A stretch of 64,000 nt of DNA from Agelaius tricolor (GCA_023055355.1 JALJCS010000028.1:8940418-9004417); one strand, 5' to 3'. Positions 8,741 to 21,410 are shown, counted from the first letter of the stretch. A program made the numbers and translations. The notes: generated by a model not told the origin, from the sequence alone.

Positions 8741-11394
8741 AGAAAACAAAAAGAAGAGAATAGAAGGGAAACCAAGATAGGGAAGAGCGCTTGGAAGGGT
8801 TCCATCCTCGCACTGATCACATCCCGGCCCTTTCATGTCGGAGCAGTTCCCGGGGCTCTGCCGCACGCCAGGAGCGCCCACGGCAGCGCTGGGGAAGCGG
8901 CTCCGTCCTCCCGCAGACATCAAAGGCTCCAGGAGGATTCGTTCCTTTCAGGAGCCTTTTCCTCTCTCTCCCCGAGGCACACGTGACCGCAGGAACAGCA
9001 ATTCTGGGCTGAATTATGATTTTTGCTGCGTGGGAGGTGTTGTTTTTTCTGGAGGAGTCCAAGTGGCAGCGAAGTGGAGCCCATTCCTCTGGAGGAAGGG
9101 TGCAGGTTGTGTCCCTGGGGAGGAATAAATGTTATTAAAAGGCTTTTTGAGTGTCACTGCAAAGGTTCAGGGCTCAGTTTCCTTCTGAGAGCAATAAACT
9201 GCAGAACAACAGCCCCTTGTGCAATCTCCCTGAAAATAAGGGAGGCTGTAAAAATCCTGGGAGGAAATAAGTCATGATAATAATAACAATAATAATAAAA
9301 AAACCCCAAAAATTATGTCCCTCCTTCGGCAGCTCGCTCTGAACGCATTAATTACATAATTACACTGAAAAAAAAAATAAAACAGAGTCACGACTGGAGG
9401 ATTTCAGCAGAATCCACAGCGAGTGATGCAATTGCCAGGCTGGGAGCGGCCCTCGCTGGCTGCGCTGCTCTCCGGAGGGAATTCCAGGGAAAACTCGGGA
9501 GCATCCCCAGCATCGCCCCAGCCCCGCTCCAGCGCCCAGAGCCCGGGCAAAATCCAATCCTCATTTCCCCCAGCCCAGATGAAGCCGCAATTCTGCCCTC
9601 TGCCAGGACTGGCGTTTGGGATTGCGTTTGTTGTTTTGGTTTTGGGGTTTTCTGTTGTTGTTTTATCCCCACCTAAACCCGCATTTGGATGTGCCTGGGG
9701 CCTTTTCCCATCCCGCGGGGTTTTTCGCCCTTTTAGCGGAGACGGAAGCCACACAAAGGGGACAGGATGGGGACACGAGCACCCCCTGCCACCCTCTGTG
9801 CCTGCCCACCCCTGCACCTGGAAAACTCCCAGAGGGAGCCGGAAATTTCCCCGTTTGCACTGTGGGAAAAGATCCCGAGTCCAGAATCGGGAGTTTGGGG
9901 GTATCAGGGACGGCAGGGTGGGAGCGCTGCTGAGCGCGGCCTCCCCTCCCCGAGGCTTTCCTCCCTCGGAGCCGCTTTGCTGCAGCCCAGCCCACGTCCT
10001 GCATCTCTTCTCCATCTATTTTATCCCCCCCCCCGCGGGAGGTGCCAAGGAAACGCTCGCCGGGAGCGGCGGATCCCGGGACGGCAGCTCCGGTCCCGCG
10101 GCGTTTGTGCCCTTGCGGCTGAATCGCGAGGATTTCGCCCTCCCCTCCTGCAGTTCCTCCCTCGTAGCTGCCCCAGCTCGGGACAATTCGGGTTTTCCAG
10201 CTTGTGCTGGGGTGCGAAAGCCTTGAAACAACCTCTGCATGGGAACCTGGGATTTTCCTCCTTAGGGCTTTGTGTGCAAAGTCCCTCTCCGGGCATGGCC
10301 TATATATTTAATCTTTATCCCTTAGGAAAAAAAAAGATAAAAACTGGCGTTCATACATGTTTTTAAATAAAAACAGCTTAAAAGCTTTGAGTTGTGACGG
10401 TGTGAGAGGGGTTATTCATGCCCATATTGGGGCCGAGGACACGAGGCTGGGGACAGGCCAGGGGACAAACGCTGGTGGCCGTCCCCGCTCGTCCCTTTGA
10501 TCCTAAACCCCATTTTATTGCATCCAGCCCGCTCGAAATCTGGAAACGCCGCTGAAAAGCTTTGCAGCCCACGGGGGGAAGAGGCTCATAAAAGGTCCCG
10601 GGGGGCTGAGCGGGGTTTGTGTCGCTGTCCCCGAGCCCCTCCCCGGCGCTGTTTGCTCGCCCATTGTTGGGGACAGCTGGGGCTGCTCAGCCTCTCCAGC
10701 GCTGTTTGCCCAGGGATTGGGCTCTAATCCCTCCGGGATTTCCCGGCCTTGATCCCATCCATCACCCCGGGATGTGGCACAGGGAATGCTGCGGCAGAAA
10801 TGAAGACATTAAGGGCTGGCAGCTCCCGAGCAGCTTTTTCTTTTTCTTTTTTTTTTTTTCCTTTTTTTTTTTGGCCGCCCATAATGGGGAACAAATTACA
10901 GCGCAGCCTCCAGCCCCGAGCATCCTCCCGTGGCCTCTTTTGTCCCCGCGGAGTTGCCAGCTCTAATCAGCTGAAATTAATTAGCAGGGGTCATGTGGCC
11001 GCCAAAATCCCCCCTCCAAACAAGGCCAGGGCCAGGAAAGGGGTTTGGGGAAATTATGCCGGGAAGTTTTTGTGTCCTGATCTCTGTCCCACTCCTGTCC
11101 CATCCCTGCTGAGCTCTGCTTCTCCAGTGCCAGCTGAAATCATTCCCAACAGCAGCAGAGCAGGGAAAATCCCCAGGGATGGCTCCAGCTCGGCCAGCTC
11201 CCAAAATCTCATCCAAAGCCTGGGTATTTCCAAAGCTCTGCAGTCGGAGCCGGGTCTCACGGGCCAGAGGCTCTTCCATCTTTTATTTAGATCTGATATC
11301 AGTAAAAAAAGTCGTGGAAAGGGCTGTAAACATCGGGAATGGGCACTGGGGGAGCCCCAAATCCCTGGAGTCGTTCGGGAATCCGTGGGTGCAG
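8741..11394. other. Intergenic, no gene seen; AT-richer unique islands
   Basis: Unique sequence with AT-richer islands at about 9120-9380 (AATAAT runs near 9276-9300) and 10290-10400, and a T-rich run at 10850-10873. GCTCTAATCAGCTGAAATTA at 10961-10980 is homeobox-like. No coding evidence. Confidence 0.5.
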
Positions 11395-11478
11395 CTCAAG
11401 GACATCACAGGGCGGTGATGGTTGGGCCTCGAGGCCTTTTCCAACCTTTATCATTCCAGGATTCCCTGATTCCAGGGA
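11395..11478 (+). mobile_element. Short CR1-type 3' terminus
   Basis: Reads GTGATGGTTGGGCCTCGAGG and CCTTTTCCAACCTTTATCAT, then ATTCC-rich sequence. Only about 80 bp remain. Confidence 0.6.
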
Positions 11479-11479
11479 T

Positions 11480-13524
11480 CCATACCCAGGCCCCAAGGTG
11501 TGCCAAGGGCCTCCCTCATTCCTGAGTTTCTCCCTGGATTCCAGGAGCTCCCAGCCCCAGCTCCAAATCCCAGCAAACCCAGGAGCTCTGGGGGCTCCTC
11601 CAGCTGAGAGGGGAAACATTTCCAAGAAAATTCCTGTCTGCACCAATTAACTCCTCTTCATCCCAGCCGCTCCTGTTGAGGGCGGGGAAGGAATCTCGCC
11701 CCATTAGAAATGGAGATTTTGGGTTTTTTGGGGGTTTTTTTTCCCTCTTTTTCACGAGGAAGCAAATGGGCTTTAATTTCTTTTCTCCCCTCCTTTCCTC
11801 CTTCCCCGCCCTTGGAAATTCTCCTAAAAGGAAATTGCGGCGGCGTAGACAAAACCCCTTTTTGGGAGGTTTTGCCCCGGTTTTGTCTCTCTTGGTGCTG
11901 AGAGCTGAGGAGGAGCCGGCACACAGAATAGCCCAGCTGATTGAGACAGATGTTCCCTTCTTCTGCAAGTGCCAGAAACTCTGCCCAAGCACGGATCTGC
12001 TGACTTTCCCTTCCCTGGAAAACATCTTGAAAAGGCGGCGGGGATGAAAGGAGGGATTGGAGCCGCGTCCTGCCCGGATTTTCCACAGCCCGGGGTCCCT
12101 CTCAGGGGGTCCTGTTCCTCTGGGGACAGAGAAAAGGGGCTGAGCCTCAGCCCTGCGTGTGCAGGAGGCAGAAAATAGAGTCAATGACAGCGCTGGGAGG
12201 CGGCCCGGGGCAGAAAATCTCCTGCCACGCCTGGCACTGATATTGTTCTTAATGATCTGAGGGGCTCAGGCCCAGCACAATTCCAGCTGCTCCCAAGGCA
12301 AAGCTGGAAAGCTCTCCCAGGAGGTGGGGATGGGACGTTCTGGTGGGGTTTCAAGTGAGGATTTTTGGTTGGCACTCAATAAAAGATGATGGGGTGGTGG
12401 TGGCACCGTCCCTTTCTGTGCCTGGCACAGCTTCCCAAGGGATTCATTCATGACGGCTCGTTCCTCCTTGGATGGATGCTGCTGCTTCCAGAGCTTGCAA
12501 AACCCCAATGCAGCTGGGAGCAGGGCAGGGATGGCTCCGAAGGGGCACACAGCATGGAAAGCTCACAGAAACCCCTTTACCCCTCGGGTTTTCCGGCAGA
12601 GCAGGTAACCCCACCCTGCCCTGCCGTCCCCACACCCCCAGCCCCTGCCCTCCATCTCTGATCCCACACCTGGGGACAGGAGGGAGCGGGAAAGCCGTCA
12701 CCCCTGTTTGCTTTTCTTGGAGCAGATTTGTCATTTTGCCATCTGCAGGCGAGCGTGCTCCCCCTCAATGGGGTTTGTTTGACTTCCCTGCTAAAAGGGT
12801 CCCTGGGTTGGTTTTTTTTGGTGGTTTTTTTTTTTCCAGGCCCTGTCCAGGGCTTTCCCCCGCCTCATTCCTTTCACTGGGGCTGTTGATGAGCTTGGCC
12901 TAATCAGATTAACTCAACCCAGACACAGCAGCGGCAGTTTATTCTCTTTTAAAAGGACTCCACGGCTTCCTACAAACTTTTTGTAAACTCTTCATCTCCG
13001 GCTCAGCTCCTTTGTAAGCTCGATCCAATGGGGCCTTTGAGAGCCCGGCAATGAGGAGCTGTTAGAATGGGTCACTAATCCAGAAGAGGGGCGAAATTCC
13101 TTTAAAGCCGCGCACTGAGGCATCGGGAGCACCCGCGGGAGGAGGGACTGCAGTTCCCGAGGAGCCGGGACGTTCCATTCCAGGCCCGAAATCGAATTTT
13201 TGGGGGAAATCTTGGGGAAAGCCCGGCTTGTTTGCACACCTGGGTGCGTCCCTGGGGGCCGGGCCATGCCTTGGGGTCTGTCCTCTGCCCCTTCCCATCG
13301 AACAACCCTCGGGAGAAGCAAGGAAAACAAAGCGACAGCTCCTGGATTTGGGAATTTTGGGTCTTCGTGACGTTGTTCTTCTGGCAGGCACCAGGAAAAA
13401 ATCGGTCTGGGACCTTCACAAAGAAGAATTCCCAATCCACATCCAGAATCCCAGTTGGGACCTTCACAGAGCAGAATTCCTGATCCACATCCAGAATTCC
13501 TGACCCAATCCAGAATCCCGGAAT
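11480..13524. other. Intergenic, no gene seen; candidate element at 12890-13090
   Basis: Unique. 12890-13090 has GGCCTAATCAGATTAACTCA, TTTTAAAAGG and GTTAGAATGGGTCACTAATC in an otherwise GC-rich area. No coding signature. Confidence 0.45.
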
Positions 13525-13700
13525 CACCAAGGCTGGAAAAGCCTCCCAAGGCCACCGAGTCCAAGCTGGGCCCAGTTTGTCCCCACCTTGTCCCCACGCC
13601 CAGGCAGGTGTTCCTTGGGCACCTCCAGGGATGGGGACTCCCAACTTCCTTGGATGGCACATTCCAAACTCTCAGGGCCTTTCCCGCAGGAATTCCTCTC
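13525..13700 (-). mobile_element. CR1-type LINE 3' end fragment, minus
   Basis: Reads GAATCACCAAGGCTGGAAAA, ACCGAGTCCAAGC, CACCTCCAGGGATGGGGACT and GGCACATTCCAA, the reverse complement of a CR1 3' end. Confidence 0.7.
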
Positions 13701-13704
13701 ATCC

Positions 13705-13862
13705 TGTCACTGGAATGACAGGGCCCCACTCCTTGCTGGGATGTGTTTGGAGCTGGATCCTGGAACAACCTGGGATAGTGGGAAGTGTCCCAGCCCATGG
13801 GACATGGAATGGGAAGAGCTTTAAGGTCCCTTCCAACCCAAATCATTCCCTTCCTCGGTTCC
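13705..13862 (+). mobile_element. CR1-type LINE 3' end fragment, plus
   Basis: Contains GGGAAGTGTCCCAGCCCATG and ends TTTAAGGTCCCTTCCAACCC, the hallmark of an avian CR1 3' end. It abuts the minus-strand copy just upstream. Confidence 0.7.
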
Positions 13863-14892
13863 CCATTCCTCCACAGCCATTCCTCCTTGTAAAAAAAACC
13901 ATCAAAATTAATAAAGTTCCTTCTTTGCATCATTCCAGGCTTTTTCCCCCAAGATTTCCCCTTCCGCGGCCGCCGTGAGTTTGTGATTGGCACCTCGGGG
14001 CGGGCCCATTGTGGGGAGGATTTCATGGCATTCAGGGCAGTTTCCACCTCTTTAGAGCCGCACAGAGCAGATTAACGTTGTGACTTCATCGCCCTGCCAT
14101 TGTCCCCGCGGCTCCCAGGCACCCCGCGCCTTTGATAAAACCTGCCCCAGTCAGAACCCGGCAAAGAAAACCCCACAAAGCGCACAAAGAGCGCAACAAC
14201 TCCCTGAAAAATCCCCCATTGTCTTGCCGGCAAAAAGATGCTCATTTTTCATGGTATCAGCTTTATATTAAAAATTCAATGGGGTGGCAAAAAGAGTTGT
14301 CTGGGCTGGGAGGGACGGACAGGACACGCAGCCCGGGCCACCTCCCCGCGCGGTGACAGCGCCGTCCCTCCCTGGCTCGGGGCTTGGCTGGGGACACTCG
14401 GCTCCTCCTGGAGGATTTTGCTCTCCGGGGTTGGAACCTGAATGCCCCAAATGCCCTTTGAGAGGGGAAAATGTTCATTTCTGTTCCCGTTTCTCTTCCT
14501 GAAGAAATGACGAGTGAAAGCTGTTGGAAAATAAAGCGGGAATGAGCGAGTGGACGGTTTGGATTTGGATTTTGGTTCGTTCTTAAGCTGAGCTTGACGT
14601 GGCTGGTGGCTCCAAGGGACGGTGTGGAGTGCGGGAGGAAGGAAAATGGGCACATCCAGGGAGAAGCGGCCAAAATCCCGGCTCAGGTTAACCCGTGAGG
14701 TGCCAAAAAGCTGCCCATGGAGGGGTGGCATCAACCCGGCACCCCCAAACCGTGTCCCCAGCCGGGATGGTGATTCCCACCCCCTGAAAAGGGAATTACT
14801 GCCACTCTGGAGGGGCTTTTCCAGCATGGAAAACTCAACCAGCCCCTCTGGAGAGCTCCAGGACCATTCAGCCAGCTCAAGGGGACACGGGA
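13863..14892. other. Intergenic, no gene seen; candidate element at 14040-14290
   Basis: 14040-14290 is unique with a CCTTTGATAAAACC LEF/TCF-like site, CCATTGTC (SOX-like) motifs and an AT-rich end. Nothing coding. Confidence 0.45.
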
Positions 14893-14958
14893 TTCTCAAT
14901 TTTCTCAATTTTCTCAATTTTCTCAATTTTCTCAATTTTCTCAATTTTCTCAATTTTC
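14893..14958. repeat. 9-bp repeat TCTCAATTT, 7 copies
   Basis: Perfect tandem units CTCAATTTT followed by CTCAATTTTCC. Confidence 0.9.
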
Positions 14959-15514
14959 CAGGCTCTTCCCAGGTGTCCCAGCAGCTGCCTGGTCAATCCT
15001 GGGCTGGGATGCGACCCTGGATCCACAGCCTGGTTCTTGCTCCCAGGTTTGAACAACCGGAAACCTTTTGTTAAAATAAAATAAAAAATCAGGGAAAGAA
15101 AGGAAATTGGGGCTTGGGAAAGCCGGGATCTGTCCCTCATTATATGCTAATTGGGATTTTAACGAGGATTGCCCGGTGCCGAGCAGGTGGCCGGTGACAA
15201 CTGGTGACAACGTGGCTGTGACGGGGAGGGAGCGGTGACATCAGGAGAGGCTGGGGATGCTCTGGGCTCCTCCCGGCCCAGCTCTGCCTGCCCGTCTGGC
15301 GCCCCATGAATAATTAATCAATTAATGAGACACCTCTGTGCTGCACATGGGGGAGCTGGAATGAAACCGGGAGCTGGGCAAAAAGTGGGAGCTGGAATGG
15401 GACGGGAGTTCTGGGGAACGCTTTGGGATTAAACCCCAGAAGTGGGGTCAGGATGGATACGTGGGATGGGGACATATGGAAACCATGGCCATGGAGAGGG
15501 AAGGGAGCCGGGAG
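14959..15514. other. Intergenic, nothing recognised
   Basis: Unique, with ATAATTAATCAATTAATGAG at 15308-15327. No coding signature. Confidence 0.4.
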
Positions 15515-15978
15515 GGAAATGCAGGAGGAGATGGAAGGGAAATGCAGGAGGAAATGGGAGGGAAATGCAGCAGGAGATGGAGGAGAAATGAAGCAGGAGA
15601 TGGACGGGAAATGCAGCAGATGGATGGGAAATGCAGGAGGAAATGGGAGGGAAATGCAGCAGGAGATGGAGGAGAAATGCAGGAGGAGATGGAGGAGAAA
15701 TGCAGGAGGAGATGGACGGGAAATGCAGCAGGAGATGGGAAATACGGCAGATGGACGGGAAATGCAGCAGGAACTGGAAGGGAAATGCAGCAGGAACTGG
15801 ACTGGAAATGCAGCAGGCAATGGGAAATACGGCAGATGGATGGGAAATGCAGCAGGAACTGGAAGGGAAATGTGGAACGAGCACGGAACGTCTCCTCCAG
15901 GCACTCCCATGGGAAATGCAGCAGGAACTGGAAGGGAAATGTGGAACGAGCACGGAACGTCTCCTCCAGGCACTCCCG
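15515..15978. repeat. 21-24 bp minisatellite plus a 69-bp duplication
   Basis: Units of GGGAAATGCAGCAGGAGATG vary over 350 bp. From 15852 and 15921 a 69-bp block with GGAACGAGCACGGAACGTCT is repeated. Confidence 0.85.
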
Positions 15979-17954
15979 TCCCCTCCGAGCTCCCGCAGGC
16001 ACCTCCTGCCCTGGAGCCGCCCAGCTCGGAACCGAATCCCGGCTCGGGCAGCCGAGCCCTGGCCGAGCTCCAGCCACGAAGCCCCAGGTGCTCCCCGGGA
16101 TGCTCCCAGCGCTGCCCGCAGCCGGCAGCGATCCAAGACTCGGCTCCAGCACCGCCTGGAAAGGCGCTCAGGGCTGGGGAAGGTACCGGGGTTGGGAATT
16201 CCAGGCAGGAATTCCAAACAGAGCCGGGGGAGGCCGCAGGCTGTGCGAAACCCTCCATCCTCTCCCAGGCCCCCCTCCCCGTCCCCGCCGCCTGGCAGGG
16301 GGAGAAAGGCTTTAATGAAAAATTTAAAGGCCGGCGTCTTAAAATAAATTCCAATCCCGGCTGAAATTTCACAGCGGCTGCTAAATGTCTCTGTCTCTCG
16401 CTCCAGGACTTGGGAGAGGGGAGAGAAACAATTGCTCTCCTTCCAAGGGGGTGAAAATGGGCCGTGCTGGGCTGGGGGACCCGGAGCCGGCCGGTCCGGA
16501 CGGGCGGGAGGTGATGGATGTAATTAAAAGCCCCGGGGGAGGCAGAAAGGGAGGAGGGAGAGAGCAGAGAACAATAAATGGACGCCGCTTATCTCGCGGC
16601 TGAGAGCTGATCCTCCTGGACGTGGAACATATGGGATTTTCAATAATGGATAAACACTTCCAGGGGGACCTGCAAATGCGGGCTTTTAACGAGCTGTGCC
16701 CGAATCCCCCCCGAATTCACCTTTTCCCTGCTGCCCCGGCAGTGCCCGGGTCCTGGCGGGGATGCCACAGACCCCGAGGTGGGAATTTTCCAGAGGGAAA
16801 ATAAAATTCCAAATTCCCCCAGGGTGGATTTGGCCAGGCCAGCAGGGCCAGCTCCCCTCCTGGAATTTAATTCCCGTGGAATTCCCAAAGCCCTCGGGTT
16901 CCCGGGACAGAGGAGCCCAGAGCTCTGGATCGTGCCTCTTTCCCAGGTGATCCCTCTGGAAAATGCGCGGGATTGGAAAATGGGCTTGGTAAATGGGATT
17001 ATCCCCCCAGCAGGGCTCAGGCTGTGCCGAGCCCCGGAGGTGACAATCAGGAGGAAATGTCCTGGAAATTGTCCTGGCAAATGTCCTGGCACTGCCCCTC
17101 CTGCTGCCCCGGGAGCCCCATTCCAGCTCCCAGCATCCCCGGGCACCATGGATCCCAGGGAATTCTCATCCCAGAACAAACCGCGGCTCAGCCTCCCCAA
17201 CCTGAGCAGCTGGAGCCTGGAATTCCATCAAAACCATTCCCAGATCCCAAAGCAGGGAATGCCTGGGGAGCAGAGGGACCCCCTGGCCCCACTGGCTCCT
17301 TCCCTGGAGAGCCCTGGGGGCTTTTCCACGGGTGGCTTTAACCATTTCAACCCCAGGATTTTCTCATTCTGCCCCAGAGGAAGCTGTGCCCACCCCTGGG
17401 AGGGGCAGAGGGGAAGGGAATTCGGGAAGGGTTTCCCTCCCTCCCCATGGGGAAAATCCCACCCAAATCCTCCAGCACAGGGGATGGCCCAGCTGCCTTT
17501 TTCTTGGAACTGCAAAAAGAAGGAGAATTTGGGGCTTTCAGCTGAGGCCAGAGGAGGAGGGAACTGGGCTGGGGGGTGGGAGGGGGCACAGGGTGGGCAC
17601 AGGGTGGGTTTGGGCACCCTCCATCCGCAGCTCTGGAGGAAAATCCACATTTTAATCATCTGGAGCAAGCGAAGGGGGAGGGAGCAGTGCCCGGCTCCTC
17701 TGCACAGGGTTAAAGCAAATCCACTTTGGAGCTCAGCTCTGAGCTGGCCAAATCCCCCAGAGCCCCCACGCTCCCTTTTCATGCCCTGCTCTCTCCTCGT
17801 GTGCCCGTGCCTGGCATCGTTGGGCATTTGTGCCTCTCCTCCATCCCCTGGTGCCCACCAGGGCTCGCCCAGGGCTGAGTGGGGCAGCTGGGTTGGTGTT
17901 TGTGGGGTCACCCTCGAGCCTGGGGAAGGGAAAGAGACCTGGAGCTCATCCAGG
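15979..17954. other. Intergenic, no gene seen; candidate element at 16480-16700
   Basis: The unique element includes TGATGGATGTAATTAAAAGC (16512 onward), which recurs in similar form at 18721. Sequence from 16900 to 17950 is moderately GC-rich with no domain in any frame. Confidence 0.45.
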
Positions 17955-18432
17955 TTTTATCTGCTGGGTTTAGAGCTGGAGAGCCCTGAGCTGGGCTTGG
18001 GGAGCCCTGGGGCTCATCCCATGAGGGTTTAGAGCTGGAAAGGTCCTGAGCTGAGCTTGGGGAGCTCTGGAGGTTATTCCATGAGGGTTTAGAGCTGGAG
18101 AGTTCCCAAACTGGGCTTAGGGAGTTCTGGAGCTCATCCCATAAGGATTTAAAGCTGGAAAGGTCCTGAGCTGGGCTTGGGGAGCCCTGGAGCTCATCCC
18201 ATGAGGGTTTAGAGCTGGAAAGGTCCTGAGCTGAGCTTGGGGAGCTCTGGAGGTTATTCCATGAGGGTTTAGAGCTGGAGAGTTCCCAAACTGGGCTTAG
18301 GGAGTTCTGGAGCTCATCCCATGAGGGTTTAGAGCTGAAGAGCTCCTGAGCTGAGCTTGGGGAGCTTTGGAGCTCATCTCATGAGGGTTTAAATCTGGAG
18401 AGCTCCTGAGCTGAGCTTGGGGAGCCCTGGAG
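17955..18432. repeat. 60-bp minisatellite, 8 copies
   Basis: Units contain GGGTTTAGAGCTGGAAAGGT, CCTGAGCTGAGCTTGGGGAG and CATCCCATGA, and keep an exact 60-bp register across eight copies. Confidence 0.92.
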
Positions 18433-18995
18433 CCGACCAAACCCCCCATCCCCAGCTCCTCTGGCCCCCCAGGATCCCCCATCCCCACCTTCCCTCCCTG
18501 GGAATCCGGGGCCGTTTGGAGCGACCCCAACCCTGCCCGTGGAGTTTGGGGCGCCGCCCCTTTGTGGCGGCTCATTAGGGGCAATCAGCGGCCCCTGCCC
18601 ATCTGTCAGCCCCGGGCACCGAGCTGGCACCGGGGGCTGGGAAAGAGGCGCTGGAGGAGCCTTAATCCGCTCGGCTCCGGCAATAATTACAGCCCGGTGA
18701 CAGAGGCACTGAGTGGAAATTGATGAATGTAATTAAAATCCCAGGGGGAGAGAGCCGGGGAGATGGGGAGGAAGGGAGGAGAGCGGGGAGGAACCGAGGG
18801 AGGTGTGGGGAGAGGAACCTGGGCTGCTTTAATTAATGGGGAAAAAAAGGAACTTTTTGTTGATAAATTCTTTGATAAATAGGAACTTATTGTTGATGAA
18901 TTCTTATATTTTCCTGTCTTTCTTGGCTTTGCTGGTGCTGAACAGGTTTCTCCTGGAGGAAGGCATATCCAGGGGAAATCATGGAATACATGGGA
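18433..18995. other. Intergenic unique segment, candidate element
   Basis: Contains GCGGCTCATTAGGGGC (18567-18582), CAATAATTACAGCC and TGATGAATGTAATTAAAATC (18721 onward). No coding evidence. Confidence 0.4.
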
Positions 18996-19298
18996 ATGGT
19001 GCTGCTCTCCTGTCCCTGGTGCTGCTCTCCTGTCCCTGGTGCTGCTCTCCTGTCCCTGGTGCTGCTCTCCTGATCCTGGCCCTGCTCTCCCGGCCCTGGT
19101 GCTGCTCTCCTGTCCCTGGTGCTGCTCTCCTGTCCCTGGTGCTGCTCTCCTGTCCCTGGTGCTGCTCTCCTGTCCCTGGTTCTGCTCTCCTGATCCTGGT
19201 GCTGCTCTCCTGATCCTGGTGCTGCTCTCCTGTCCCTGGTGCTGCTCTCCTGATCCTGGCCCTGCCCTCCCGGCCCTGGCCCTGCTCTCCTGGAGCTG
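18996..19298. repeat. 20-bp minisatellite, about 15 copies
   Basis: Unit GTGCTGCTCTCCTGTCCCTG with GATCCTG and CGGCCCTG variants, exact 20-bp register. Confidence 0.92.
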
Positions 19299-19884
19299 GA
19301 TTGCTGGGAATTCCAAGGGGGATAAAGGACCTTGCACGGAGCATTGGTGTGTCCCAGACACCTCCAGCTGCATTTCAGTGCCCGGGGGAGTCTGGATTCC
19401 ACAGGGAAGGAGGGAAGGGACAGGGAAGGGTTTGTGCCCTCACCTCCAGGAGAACTTGGCCGCCGCATGGATCAGGACAGGGCTCAGCTCCCCCTGCAGA
19501 GGGAGATGTTGTCCCCATCCCCCGCGCTGGGGATGGACGGGAAATGTGAGGAATGCTCAGATTTGACTCATTAGGCTGAGCTCCCGCTGGCCCCGGTTTA
19601 AAACAACCTGCAGGGGCTTCCCTTGATCGGTGATGGATGCGGGGCAGGGCAGACACCGAGCCTGGGGCCGGGCTGCCTCCCCTGCCCTGCCCGGGCATCG
19701 GGGCTGGCACCGAGGGGGTGCACTGGGGTCTTGTTTGGGCACCCCAAAGATCAGGAAGAGCAGTTGGATCTTTTTGAGCACCCCAAAGAACTGGGAGGGC
19801 CCTGGGACCTTGTTTGCCACAACCGATCCAGCTCAAGCCATGGAACCCCGGAGTCCCAGCCTGGTTTGGGGTGGAAGGGACCTT

Positions 19885-20262
19885 AAACAATCCCTTAAAC
19901 AGTCCCTTAAACAGTCCCTTAAACAATCCCTCAAATAATCCCTCAAATCCCTCTCGGTGTCCCGGGAGCGGCTGCGCCAGGCGGGATCCGCTGCCCCTCT
20001 GTGCGAGGCATTTGGGGTTGGGGTTTTGTTGTTGTTGTTGGTTTTGGGGTTGAGTTGGTTTTGAGCTGGCCCTGGGGTTGTTTTTTGGGATGTTCGGGGC
20101 TGTCCCTGGGATTTTGCTGTCGTCGTTGTTGTTTTTGGGATGGGGTGTCTGTCCCTGGGGTTTTGCTGTTGTTGTTTTTGGGATGTTCGGGGCTGTCCCT
20201 GGGGTTTTGCTGTTGTTGTTTTGGGGATGGTGGGGGCTGTCCCTGGGGTTTTTTTGGATGCT
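19885..20262. repeat. 13-bp repeat and a separate G/T-rich 45-50 bp repeat
   Basis: 19885-19955 repeats CTTAAACAGTCCC. 20020-20262 repeats TTTTGCTGTTGTTGTTTTTG with GGGGCTGTCCCTGGGG, about four times. Confidence 0.78.
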
Positions 20263-20871
20263 CATCCCCGCGGTTCCTGACGGGAAGGAGCTTTGGCGTT
20301 CCATGAAAGCCCCGGCGCTCGCTGTTTAGCGCTCCAGCCCTTCAATTAGTTTCATTGGATTCCCTTTGATGCTTTTGTTGCAGCGCGCACGGGGGAGCAG
20401 CTCCACCTCTCCGGGGCTGCCCCACTTTGATCTCCGAGCGCCTCCTGCCCCTCCCCGGGCGCTGCCATCGAGGCACGGCCTCCCCTGCCCGGGGCTGGCA
20501 CCGCCGCCCGGCTCCCCCCGGCTCCCGTCCTCACCCCCATCTGTTCCTAAACCAATATTGGCCCGGGCCTCCCCGCCAGGCCGCTCTCATCAAAGCGGGC
20601 CCCGGCAAATGAAGATTTTCCGAGGAGGTCTCCAGGTGCTCGGGGGGGACAATGGAGCGGCTGCCCTGGCAAACGGGGGGGGCTCCGGGAGCCCGGACAG
20701 AGCTCGGAGCCAAGCACGGAGCCAAAACACGGGGAGGGGAGGAGCAGAGGTCCCAGCACCGAGGGAGGGGAGGTGGAGAAGTTTCGGCACCGAAATTCCT
20801 TCTCGTGGGAATTCTGCAGCACCGCGTGGCCGAGCCACCAGCACCAGAGTCCCCCGGTTTGGCCACAAAGC

Positions 20872-21012
20872 TTTCCCATTCCTATTGCCATTCCCATTCC
20901 CTTTCCCATTCCCATTCCCTTTCCCATTCCTATTGCCATTCCCATTCCCATTCCCTTTCCCATTCCCATCCCCATTCCCATCACCATTTCCATCCCCATC
21001 CCCATCCCCATT
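20872..21012. repeat. CCATTC-based repeat
   Basis: Hexamer-derived CCATTCCCATTCCCTTTC units drift into CCCATC near the end. Confidence 0.85.
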
Positions 21013-21036
21013 CCCTGGCAGTCCAGGATGTACCCC

Positions 21037-21122
21037 CAGCAAATATCCAGAATTTCTGTGGCTCTGTGCCCTCAAATATCCAGAATTTCTGTGGCTCTGT
21101 GCCCTCAAACAACCAGAATTTC
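21037..21122. repeat. 33-bp repeat, three copies
   Basis: Units contain AAATATCCAGAATTTCTGTG and GCTCTGTGCCCTC; the third is diverged. Confidence 0.75.
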
Positions 21123-21282
21123 CGCGTTTCGCTCTCCCTGCCGAAGGTGCCAGCCCTCCCTGGAGCGCAGCCAGCTCTGGATGCACGGCCCCGGTTCCAG
21201 CAGGGAGGAGCGGGGATGTGCAGGAGCAGCGGGAAGCTCCGGAGGTGTCGCGGCGCTGCTGCGCCTTCCCTCGGTGGCAAAT

Positions 21283-21317
21283 GTCACAAATGTCACCAAT
21301 GTCACCAATGTCACCCG
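21283..21317. repeat. 9-bp repeat AATGTCACC, 4 copies
   Basis: Short perfect tandem with one CACAAATG variant. Confidence 0.75.
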
Positions 21318-21410
21318 GGGACACGCGCGGGGGCCAGCGGGGAGCGGCTCCGGGACAAACCCAATTCCAGCGGGGCAGGAGCGGGGCCGGGGCTGCAGGG
21401 GAGCCGGGCA

